A stretch of 64,000 bases of DNA from Crossaster papposus (taxonomy: Eukaryota > Echinodermata > Asteroidea > Velatida > Solasteridae): the NCBI GenBank assembly GCA_037893245.1, contig JBAIAA010000251.1, positions 1,426,001-1,490,000 of the forward strand, given 5' to 3'. Positions within the stretch are counted from its first letter, which is position 1, and each line of letters opens with the position of its first letter. The notes beneath the pieces were generated by a model. It was not told where the DNA came from, did no database searches, and was given only the letters and a program-made list of their open reading frames with translations. Of the stretch, positions 41,961 to 51,851 are shown piece by piece. The translations under genes were made by a program, and so were the position numbers.

Positions 41961-42344
41961 AAGTCTTGGTTGCAAGATGTCCTAATCGCGGTATGCAGCG
42001 CTCGTAGGCCGCCGATGCAGGCGCCCTCTAACGTCTAACGTAACCACGCCATTAGCTTCGAATAGAACGTCTTGGATAACTAACTTAATCGCTCAAAAAG
42101 ATCGAATTTGCGTGTGACGTTGCGTGTACATTTGCGTGACGTAACATGGTCAAGTTTCTGTTACGTCACGTAATTATGCACGCAACGTTACACGCGCATG
42201 CAAATGTGGCACAATTCTGCTTTTGGAATTTTCCGAGCGATTGTCGTTTAGCCAAGACGTCCTATTCGAAGGTCATGGCGTGGTCTGCGTTTAGAGGATA
42301 GGCAGCCTACGGTACCGCGATTAGACGTCTTGCAACCAAGACTA
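41961..42344. mobile_element. Long-TIR hairpin MITE (TAGTCTTGG family), best-preserved short copy
   Basis: AGTCTTGGTTGCAAG at the left and CTTGCAACCAAGACT at the right are perfect inverted ends. Flanking CAAACTGAT and CTAACTGAT match at 8 of 9 positions, fitting a 9-bp target duplication as seen for the family member at 56275-56809. Confidence 0.75.
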
Positions 42345-42359
42345 CTAACTGATGTGTAA

Positions 42360-43190
42360 TGTTCTCATTTTTGTTGTTACATATAATTGGACAAAACCGT
42401 GGACAAAACGGGATGGACGTGAGACAACGCGGGGGGACGGAATGGGCAAACGTGACAGGCCGTGATTGCCGTGGATGCCGGGCAAGATTTTTAAACTGTC
42501 AAAAAATTTGCCACGGCAGTCACGGTGCGGATGAGAAACCTAGTAGGCCGTAGTAAAACGGGGTGAACGCAACCAAACGTGACAGTACGTAATAGGCCGT
42601 AACAAAACTTGGAGGCGGTCCGTAGTGGGATGGGAAGCGTGTATATTCCCCGACATCTCACGGTCCTTTCAAACACAAAATCGTCTTCATCTTGGGCATT
42701 CATGATGTTGTCTCGTCGAAATCTCAGGATACAATGATTGCTATTGCTTGGGAGGCCTTCTCTTTATACCGTGGGCACAAACGTGCTCCAACTTCCCGGC
42801 GTCCACGTTTCATCCGTAGAAAGCCTTGACAGAACGTGAAAAACGTGTTAGACCTTGATCAGAACGTCAGAAACGTGAGGGACCCCATCAGAACGTGACG
42901 GGACGGGAGGGAACGTACTGGCATCCGTTGTAGACCGCGGGCCGAACCGTAGTGCGCCTTGGAGCATCTGGGACTCAGCAGCCCCTTCCCCCCACGGCCC
43001 GTCACGGATACCGCGATAGACCGTGAGAAAACTTGGCAAGACCTAACAAAACTTGAATACAGAGAAAAAATTGCCAAAATCCCACGGCGCACTACGTTTC
43101 GGGTAAACGGGGCTGCCTTGGCCGCCGGGAACATAATGTAAACGTAGCATAAGATATGGGGAGATTCTTCGCTCCGAACCAGGACCACGA
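42360..43190. other. G+C-rich, ACGTGA-rich stretch without gene
   Basis: Base composition shifts sharply to G+C-rich with many AACGTGA / AACGTCAGAAACGTG phrases and a CACGGCAGTCACGG inverted motif. Open frames exist on both strands, but none shows a recognisable domain. It could be a diverged tandem repeat; origin unknown. Confidence 0.45.
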
Positions 43191-43236
43191 AGCCTCACCC
43201 ATTCCCACAATATCTCGCCCAAAATACCACCCATAC

Positions 43237-43490
43237 CTCACCTATACCTCACCCGTACCTCACCCGTACCTCACCCGTACCTCACCCGTACCTCACCCGT
43301 ACCTCACCCGTACCTCACCCGTACCTCACCCGTACCTCACCCGTACCTCACCCGTACCTCACCCGTACCTCACCCGTACCTCACCCGTACCTCACCCGTA
43401 CCTCACCCGTACCTCACCCGTACCTCACCCGTACCTCACCCGTACCTCACCCGTACCTCACCCGTACCTCACCCGTACCTCACCCGTACC
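43237..43490. repeat. 11-bp VNTR (CCTCACCCGTA), about 23 copies
   Basis: Near-perfect head-to-tail units. As 11 is not a multiple of 3, a 33-bp period encodes TSPVPHPYLTR in any open frame; the 141-codon frame over it is an artefact. It grades at 43490-43680 into a degenerate GCGTCGC / CGCACGACGCCAC array. Confidence 0.95.
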
Positions 43491-43669
43491 GCGTCGCCCT
43501 TACCACGTCGCCCGTACCGCGTCGCCCGTACCGCGTCGCAACGCGTCGCAACGCGTCACACGCACGACGCCGCCCGCATGACGCCGTCCGCACAACGCCA
43601 CTCGCACAACGCCACTCGCACGACGCCACCCGCACGACGCCACCCGCACGACGCCGCACGCACAACGCC

Positions 43670-44095
43670 GCACGCACACCCACACATAGAAGTGGGTAAA
43701 TGCCGTCAATAGGGGACGGGGCATTGTCCGACCGTCTTCCCTCTTTTGTTTGTACTCTAACGTTTTCGGATGATCGCCATAGGATTTGCACACGAGTCTG
43801 AATCGGGGACCTTTGCGGAATAGGGGACCCCATTGTTCCCTTTGTCATACGTCCCCTATTTCAATCAAAAACAAACGCACGCACACAAGTGTGTAAAGGC
43901 CTTCGATCGTGGACGGGGTATTGTCCGACCGTCTTCCCTCTTTTGTTTATACTCTAACGTTTTTTGATGATCGCCATAGGATTTGTACACGGGAAAAGAT
44001 CGTGGACGTTTTGTCAATCGTGGACCCATTGTTTGACTCCCAATTCTTTTGTCCGACGACCACGATTGCCGGTCAATACAAACGCAACGCCACAC
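43670..44095. repeat. About 210-bp tandem duplication
   Basis: GTGTAAA-or-GGGTAAA, GGGGCATTGTCCGACCGTCT, CTCTAACGTTTT and GATCGCCATAGGATTTG recur at about 43690-43800 and 43890-43995. 44096-44688 shows no gene or repeat that I recognise. Confidence 0.75.
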
Positions 44096-44690
44096 ACACA
44101 ACGCCACCTCCATCCGGTGGAGCGGGAAACTCCACGCCTATCTGATGGCGTTTTGCCGTAAATGCTGACAAATTATTCGACAGACGCGGTGGAAATGCGT
44201 GCAATGAAGACCAAATTGTGTTTGAAAGTCGCCATCCAGACTATCGATGCTAACCAGATCGGCGGAGGCAGGTTCTGAAGGACCGGCCCCGAGTTAGAAT
44301 ATCCGACATTTGCGAGTAGCGCGTTGCAGTTTGATACTGTAGGTGGCCAGAGGGCGGATAGCCCTACAAATCGAGGCATCAAAAGCCGAGAGTTATTAGG
44401 GCGCGGAATACCACCTAATGAGCGACAGTTCAAACCATCTGGCGCAATTGCGACCCACAAGATATCTTAAACATACATGTACATTTTCCATGCTCCACGG
44501 TGCCAAGGAGCGTCAATGACGGGTATATTATTATGGGGTCTCGTGTCGTCACTCCTCGCTTAGAACTCCGCCCTGCTTTCGGGAACATCTCGATAGACTT
44601 GCAGACGCCAAACGAGCACGGGAAGAAAAATAGCGCGGAACTGGGAAATGCGTCCTGAATGAACCTGCAAGACCGCCCTACCCAGCAAAC

Positions 44691-46375
44691 ACAAAACGTT
44701 TAAAAAACGTTTTTTAAACGTTTAAGTAGGTCCGCTAGGTCTTCGTCCTAAATAAACGTTTAAAAAACGTTATTTAAACGTTTAATTAGGCCCGCTAGGT
44801 CTTCGTCCTAAATAAACGTTTAAAAAACGTTTTTTAAACGTCCGCTACGTCTTGATTTTTAACAAACGTTTAAAAAACGTTTGGAGAACATCTAATTTTG
44901 ACCTAATATTTGCCCCAAAGCAAAGGTTTTTTTAAAACGTTTACAAAACGTTTACGAAACGTTTGAAAAAGACTATTTTTTTTCTGGACGTTTAAAAAAC
45001 GTTTTCTTTACGTCCAAGTCAAATAAAAACTAATTGTAATTAATTATTGTTTTTTAATATTATGATTTAATATGATTATTATTTTGATGATTAAATTGAG
45101 TAGCCTAATGATGGTGATTATGATGATGATTATGATTATGATGATCGATGATGATTATGATTATGATGATGATCATGATCGTCATCCTCATCGTGTGGCC
45201 CATATGGTCGTCGTCGACGTCGTTGATGTACGTAATTGTTATATTTTGTGACATCGATATCATGCGGTGCGCCGGCGCGGCCTGGCTGGCCGCCTTCGTA
45301 CAGCGTGCATGCCATCGTTTATATTCAAACGCTATGTTGGATGTTCTTGAAAGGTTTTCTGAACGTTCTGAATAGGTTTTCTGAACGTTCTTAAAAGGTT
45401 TTCTAGACGTTCTTAAAAGGTTTTCTGAACGTTCTTAAAAGGTTTTTTGAACGTTTTTAAAAGGTTTTCTAGACGTTCTTAAAAGGTTTTTTAAACGTCT
45501 AAAGGTTTTCTAGACGTCCTAAAAAGGCACTGCAAAAACTGTGGTGTTAAAATTTTAACACCAATGTTTTTTTAATCTTTTGGAATGAACATTGGTGTTA
45601 AAATGAAGTAAAATGATTCTTGAAGTATTAGTTTCAAATCAAGTACTGGTGTTACGTACTTTTGGTGTTAAATTTGACCTAGTGCGCATGCGTGTGTGAA
45701 ATAAAGCCCTCTGATTGGTCAATAAGGAATTATGGTATATGTTAACAATAGTCGATGTTAAATTGTTGTATTTAGTCCAAAAACCCATTTATTTTACCAT
45801 AATATGTAATTATTTAAACGATTCCATGATTGAATTTTGATTTGTGTGCAAACATAGTTAAAAATTCGCGTTACATTTTATTCGTTTTCAAATTTTGACA
45901 TTATTCATAAAAACTAGCTGCGACTTCGTCGTGGACAAAAAAGCGTAGTATAAAACTAACAACGGCTATGGCTATGTGTGTAGTACGTATTCAGTAGGAA
46001 TAGATTATTATTGTATATGGATGTGTAATGTGTAATAAGTCAGTTCTTTGTAATATTTCATTACGTAATTTGTCCATGCAGTTAATATGTACAAAATTAT
46101 AGTGTTAAAACGGTATGATCCTCAAACTGGTGTTATTCAACACCCAATTTGTTTGCAGTGTAGACGTTCTTAAAGGGTTTTCTAAACGTTCTTAAAAGGT
46201 TTTCTAGACGTTCTTAAAGGTTTTAAATTGGTTTTTTAAACGTTCAATAAAAACGTTTTTTAAACGTCCAAAACCTACCACAAAAAAACGTTTAAAAAAC
46301 GTTTTTTTTGAACGTTTAAAAAACCAATTTAAAACGTTTAAAAAACGTTCAGAAAACGTCCGATTGTTAGCTGGG
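44691..46375. mobile_element. TA-flanked TIR element rich in AACGTTT, with another element nested
   Basis: TA-CCCAGCAAACA on the left and TGTTAGCTGGG-TA on the right form the ends. Both ends are filled with AAACGTTTAAAAAACGTTT arrays, including three 64-bp units (44700-44880) and 23-bp GGTTTTCTAGACGTTCTTAAAA-like units (45350-45520, 46163-46215). A microsatellite of ATGATT units lies at 45110-45180. No transposase frame, so non-autonomous. Confidence 0.7.
45528..46160. mobile_element. Nested TIR element (CACTGCAAA ends)
   Basis: Begins CACTGCAAAAACTGTGGTG and ends CACCCAATTTGTTTGCAGTG; both ends also carry GGTGTTAA/TTAACACC repeats. It interrupts the 23-bp array of the outer element. A target duplication is not clear. 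Confidence 0.65.
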
Positions 46376-46379
46376 TATA

Positions 46380-47300
46380 CCTTTAACGCTGTTTAATTCG
46401 TTGATAAATTAATATTGCAGATGAGCTTCACAAGTCCGCAAATATGCGCAGAACTACAAAAAAGGGAAATGCTGCGTGTGGGACTTTTCTCGACGCCGAA
46501 ACGCATACATAAAGCGCCCCGATTCCTCAAATTTCGCCCTGTGGGTCAATGCTTGCGGCAACTGCGTATAGTTAATATCTATTTTATTGTAATTATTGCC
46601 ATTACCACTAGACTCAGGCACTTTTTCACACACAACAGATAACAATACAAAGAAAAGGTTGTTTCATTCTCAGGAAGACCATGAGACGTTAATTTACTAT
46701 AGGTATACAGGGCTACTGGCCCCCACATTGCCCATGTATGTTTGATTGGATTCATCTATCCGTCGGAAACGGGCAGTTTTGCAGAACGGCTGCACCGATA
46801 GACAGTTGCAGACCCGTCGACACGCAATTTTTGCCAAGTTTACCGGTGACCGTGGAAACAACAACATAGCTTTTCACCTTGGAAACGGTTCTTAAGATCT
46901 GTGAAGAAAAAATGTGACTTCGATCAATCATTAAACTTCATTTAGGCAACAGAAAGCCAAAATAAAGAACACTTCGTTAAAAATCTTGTATAACATAGGC
47001 CAAACTGGTTATGGCAACTACTTTACGTGCCGCTATCTCTTTTTCTTTTTTTATAATTCCTTTGAGGTCTTTAGGCAAAAGTTCCAATCCCAATTATAAG
47101 ACTTCTAAGAAGTGGAATAAAAATGACCACAACAATAAAAAATAAACAAGGATTGGCCGAAACTTGTTTATGTTATTAAGGATGCCATGCTGGTACATGT
47201 ACAAACAAATACCATTTAAACATTTTAGGAAATATCCTTTAATCCATAGCTTTTTTTTTTTTTTTTTTTTTTTGCTTTTTTCTTTTTTTTCCCCCCTTCT
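46380..47300. other. No gene supported
   Basis: Short open frames at 46415-46642 and 46454-46645 overlap each other on opposite strands with no motif. A T25 run at 47252-47276 precedes the satellite. Confidence 0.4.
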
Positions 47301-47765
47301 TTTTTGCAGAGGCTCGTCCTCTAATCTTAATCGGTTAGTCACATATCTAACACGCGTGGCCCGACCGCTACATAACTTCTTTTGTCACTCATGCAGAGGA
47401 CCATCCTCTGATCTTAATCGGTTAAAATCAAAATTAACCCGAGGGGCCCGTCCACTGCGGAACCTCTAATGTCTCCCATGCAGAGACCCATCCTCTGATC
47501 TTTATCAGATCCATTGAAATTTAACACGCAGGGCCTATCCACTGGGAACTTTTATTGTCTCTAATGCAGAGGACCATCCTCTGATCTAAATCGGTTAAAT
47601 TCAAAATTTAACCCTCGGGGCCCGTCCACTGCGGAACTTCTAATGTCTCCCATGCAGAGGCCCGTCCTCTGATCTTTATCAGATCCATTGAAATTTAACA
47701 CGCAGGGCCTAACCACTGCGGACTTCTATTTGCCTCAAATCCAGAGGCCCATCCTCTGATCTTAA

Positions 47766-49379
47766 CCCTAAACCTGCCTAATACTGCTTTTGACTACTAC
47801 AGTAACCTGTGTGCAATGCCTGTAGTAAACTTTAGTATTTGTTACTACACCCTATAAATGCACTCGTAGTACTTTTTACCATTGGGTCTCTCAGCTTGCT
47901 GAGTGTGCGTGGCCCATGTATGCTGCGTAGTGTGTTCTAAACTCTACAGCAAAAATTGTCACTTGGGACACAGCAATGGGTCAAGGCTGGACTACTGCAT
48001 TTTTTGCTAAGTAAGTATTACTGACCTGTATTGCCACTATTAGTATTTAGTAGTTGGCAGTATCTGTACTCTGTAAGTACACACTCAATCATCAGTCACG
48101 CACTCTAAAAACAGATTGGTTGAAAATAACCAATATATTGGTCGATTTCAACCAATCCAGTTGGTAGATATGTGGATAACCAAAATATTGGTTAAAATAA
48201 CCAATCTGATATTGGTTACCTTTTTAACCCATCCACATTGGTTATAACACCAACCAATGCAATGTTGGTTAATTTAACCAATCCACAATGGTAGGACTCC
48301 AACCAATTTGTATTGGTTACCACGTAACCAATCCATATTGGTTATAGCACTAACCAATACATAATGGTAGGGCTGCAACCAATTCATATTGGTTATTAGA
48401 CATATTTTTAAAATGTTAAAAACAGCGTTTCCTAAATTTAGTGGGTAATCGTTTATGCAATTAGTGTAGCGATATTATGTTAGAAATACTGCTCAAGTAA
48501 TTATATGCATTTATTTAATACATTATTATTACTACTTATTACTACTAATACATACTACAACACTACAATACTACTCTTATGAGCTTGCCACTCCTACAAT
48601 ATAAGCGGTATGTATATGGTATATATGTACCCAGTATCGCCGCCGTCTGTAATCACAGTTTGCAATTAACTTGTGTTTGTAATTGTTTTGTTTTCCTTTT
48701 TCGGCATTTTTTTCCTTCGAGACTTGGAGTAATTAAATATTACACAATTATCTCTATGAAAACACCCTAAAACATGTCGCTATTACGCGAAACATAACGT
48801 TCATGTTGAAAAAAGTGACAGAATTGTTTCACCAAGTGTTACCACGTCTACTTGGGGTCAACATCATATTGGTTATGAATGACCAATATATTGGTTGATA
48901 CCTTGGTTACAAACTCAACCAATATGACTGGTTGAAGGCCAACCAACATATTGGTTATGAATGACCAATGGATTGGTTAATACCTTGGTTACAAGCTCAA
49001 CCAATATGACTGGTTGAAGGACAACCAATATATTGGTTATGAATGACCAATATATTGGTTGGTACCTTGGTTGCAAGCTCAACCAATATGACTGGTTGAC
49101 GGACAACCAATAAATTGGTTATAAATGACCAATAGATTGGTTGATACCTTTAACCAATATGACTGGTTGACGGACAACCAACGCATTGGTTACGCTTTAA
49201 CCAACACATTGGTTAAAAACAACCAATATTGGGTCAACCAATTAGATTGGTTGGTCTTTTAACCAATCTGTTTTTAGAGTGCGGAGAGACCATAAAGAAA
49301 GGAACAGAGCTACAAAATATTAAGTAGTATACTGTAGTAGGCAGTTCTTTAGCCCAAAGTAAGGCCTAGAGGGTTAGGG
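47766..49379. mobile_element. TTAA-type (piggyBac-like) non-autonomous element in the satellite
   Basis: TTAA at 47762-47765 and 49380-49383 flank ends CCCTAAACC and its near-complement GGTTAGGG. The broken monomer (CTCTGATC-TTAA and TTAA-TCAGTTAAATTC) is exactly restored on paper by removing the element and one TTAA. About 440 bp is its own sequence; the rest is the nested 48107-49282 element. No transposase. Confidence 0.8.
48107..49282. mobile_element. Nested TIR element built from AACCAATATATTGGTT palindromes
   Basis: Ends are GCACTCTAAAAACAGATTGG and its complement. Both halves are arrays of CCAATN6-8TTGG palindromes with about 20-65-bp periodicity, around a central 450-bp non-repetitive core (48410-48850). 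No coding capacity. Confidence 0.8.
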
Positions 49380-49935
49380 TTAATCAGTTAAATTCAAATT
49401 TAACAAACAGGGCATATCCACTGTGGAACTTCCATTTGTCTCAAATGCAGAGGCCCGACTACTGATCTTTATCAGTTAAATTCAAAATTTTACACGCAGG
49501 GCCTATCCACTGCGAAACTTCTTTTGTCTCTCATGCAAGGGCCCGTCCTCCGATCTTAATCAGTCACATTCAAATTTAAAACGCAGGGCCTATCCACTGC
49601 GGAACTTCCATTTGTCTCAAATGCAGAGGCCCGTCCTCTGATCTAAATCCGTTAAATCCAAAATTTAACACGCAGGGCCTAATCCACTGCGGAACTTCCA
49701 TTTGTCTCTCATGCAAGGGCTCGTCCTCTGATCTTATTCAGTTAAATTCAAAATTTAACACGCAGGGCCTAACCACCGCGAAACTTGTTTTGTCTCCCAT
49801 GCACGGGCCCGTCCTCTGATCTTAATCAGATACATTCGAATCTAACACGCAGGGCCTATCCACTGCGGAACTACTTTTGTCTCTCAAGCAGAGGCCCGTC
49901 CTCTGATTTTAACCAGCTACATGATGGAAACTTAA

Positions 49936-50296
49936 AGGTAGGATACACCATTTACTCCGAATTATAAAGAAATAACTTACTCATCTGAAAGTAAATAAAG
50001 ATTCTAGGCATCCGGCAAAATGATTGCGCTAGATATCCCGTAAATATTCTGGAAAATAAAATTCTATAAAAAAAAAAAATATGCGACCGCCGGATGGCAA
50101 TCGCGAGAAAACACGAATAACATAAGAATAACCGCTCGACACCGGATGAAAACAAACGCTGTATTCCGTGCTTTTCTCGGCATTTATGACTGTAAAACTT
50201 CGGACAGGTCAGTAAAATATATTTACTATAAAATACAACCGCCAAAATTCGCCCATTCGTGATAATTCAAGTATTTACCAATGGTGTATACTACCT
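49936..50296. mobile_element. TTAA-type MITE, best copy, inserted in the satellite
   Basis: TTAA at 49932-49935 and 50297-50300. Ends AGGTAGGATACACCATT and the complement of AGGTAGTATACACCATT. Inside, TCTAGGCATCCGGCAAAATG and CTCGGCATTTATGACTG are shared with the copies at 1548, 13845 and 19672. Confidence 0.85.
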
Positions 50297-51189
50297 TTAA
50301 CACGCAGGGCCTAATCCACTGCGGAACATATATTTGTCTCAAACGCAGAGGCCCGTCCTCTGACCTTATTCAGTTACATACAAAATTAACACGCAGGGCC
50401 CTTCCACGCGCAATTGTTATTGTCTCTCACGCAGAGGCCCCACCTCTGATCTAAAAATAAACATGCTAGATTAAAAATTCAACACACAAGGCCTGTCCAC
50501 CGCGTAACTCCTATTTTCTCTTATCCTCCGATGATATCCATGTAAGATAAACATTCATCACGCAGGGCCCGTCCCCTGCGTAACTTTTATTCTCTCTTAA
50601 CCTCCGATCCTAACAAAGCTATATATTTAGATTCAACACGCAGGGCCTATCCACTGCGAAATTTATATTCACTCTTATCCTATGATCTTAACATTGTTAG
50701 ATTTAAATTCAACACACCGGGCCCGTGCACTGCGGAACTTATATTCTATCTTATCCTATGATCTTAACAATGATAGATTTAAATTTAACACATAGGGCCC
50801 ATCCGGTGCGTAACTTATATACTCTCTGTATCCTTTGATCTAAACATTGCTAGATCAAATTTAACACACGGGGCCCATCCACCGCGTAACTTCTATTCTC
50901 TCTTGTCCTTTGACCTTAACAATGTTAGATCTAAATTCAAAACACAGAGCCTGTCCACTGCGGAATTTCTATTCTCTCTTATCCTATTATCTTAACATTG
51001 TTAGATTTAAGTTCAACACACAGAGCCTGTCCACTGCATAACTTATATTCTCTCTTATCGTCTGATTTTAACAATGTTAGATTTAAATTCAACACACAAG
51101 GCGCGTCTGCTGCGTAACTTATAACTATCTCTCATCCTCTGATCTTAACTACACTAGATCAAAATCCAAAACGCAGGGCCCGTCCGCTG

Positions 51190-51555
51190 CAAAACTTATT
51201 ATAATAATAATAATATCTTGGATTTATATAGCGCTTTTCACACCCGAAGGCAAATCAAAGCGCGTCCAACATTATTACCCCTGGTCACAGGGCCATTTTC
51301 AATCCTTAAACCCTCTCAGCTCCCTGGGGAGTATACAGCCTGTGCTGCAATATATGCGCTACTAGGCTAAATCAATCACAATAACCATCTTTGCCCTCAC
51401 GGGTACCCATTGTACCCCTGGGTGGAGAGAAGCAATTATAGTTAAGTGCTCATGGGGCACAAGTGTCACGACCGGGACTCGAACCCACACTCGGCTAAAC
51501 AGAAACACCAGAGCTTGGGTTTGGTGTTCTTATCAACTAGGCCCGGCACCCTACT
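51190..51555 (-). repeat. tRNA-derived SINE in the satellite
   Basis: On the minus strand a B box in GTGTGGGTTCGAGTCC lies at about 51475-51490 in complement, and the body contains the GGGGAGTATACAGC block, a CCCTGGGTGGAGAGAAGC phrase and a tail with TATAGCGCTTTTCAC and AATAATAATAA. It is the most complete of the three SINE copies. Confidence 0.75.
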
Positions 51556-51639
51556 ATCTTAACCATGTTAGATTACAATAGAACACACAGGACCCATCCA
51601 CTGTTCTTTCTTAGGCACAGGCCCGCCCCCTGATCCTAA

Positions 51640-51795
51640 CCAGACCGAGTCAACACCTTATCTTGGGGTAACAATGACCAAGAATATGAAATGGAATCAA
51701 CACATCGACATCATAACATCCAAGGCCAACAGAATACTAAGCCTTCTGCGTCGCAATCTGCAGTACACACCACAATCAGTAAAGACAACTCATTT
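51640..51795 (+). pseudogene. LINE reverse-transcriptase fragment
   Basis: A frame reading TPYLGVTMTKNMKWNQHI and then ANRILSLLRRNLQY matches the post-palm segment of CR1/Jockey-group reverse transcriptases. It is cut off after about 50 codons and stops at TTTGAGGGG; a C14T8 run follows at 51829-51851. Confidence 0.7.
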
Positions 51796-51851
51796 GAGGG
51801 GGTCCACTCCCCGTTTTGTTTGATTATTAAGGCCCCCCCCCCCCCTTTTTT

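Larger units (their letters stand above)
39563..42344. repeat. Composite repeat, copy B, right half
   Basis: It resumes exactly where copy B's left half stopped relative to copy A (GCACCCCCGCTTATAGTG). It holds non-coding DNA, the 65-bp array, more non-coding DNA (41006-41960) and the hairpin MITE. Small differences from copy A include an extra segment at about 41080-41175 with GTAGACCCAGCCTTG. No gene was found; the 60-117 codon frames at 39550-39980 occur in both copies without recognisable features. Confidence 0.8.
47305..51640. repeat. About 88-bp satellite array (GCAGAGGCCCGTCCTCTGATC), interrupted by insertions
   Basis: Monomers carry GCAGAGGCCCGTCCTCTG, TTAATCAGTTAAATTC, ACGCAGGGCCTATCCACTGC and an ACTTCTATTGTCTC stretch; starts at about 49446, 49534, 49623, 49711 and 49800 give an 88-bp period. 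The last part (50440-51190) uses a diverged 75-80-bp monomer. Insertions: 47766-49379, 49936-50296 and 51190-51555. Confidence 0.9.

Noticed and set aside
43156-43848. Long Pro/Thr-rich and Arg/Cys-rich open frames on both strands
   Set aside because: They come from the 11-bp and related tandem repeats; frames on both strands and in several phases are equally open.
49368-49385. Telomere-like GGTTAGGGTTA
   Set aside because: Occurs once as the terminal inverted repeat of the TTAA-type element; no array of TTAGGG.
47305-51640. CRISPR-like array of 88-bp units
   Set aside because: The whole unit repeats, with no unique spacers, in a eukaryotic satellite context.
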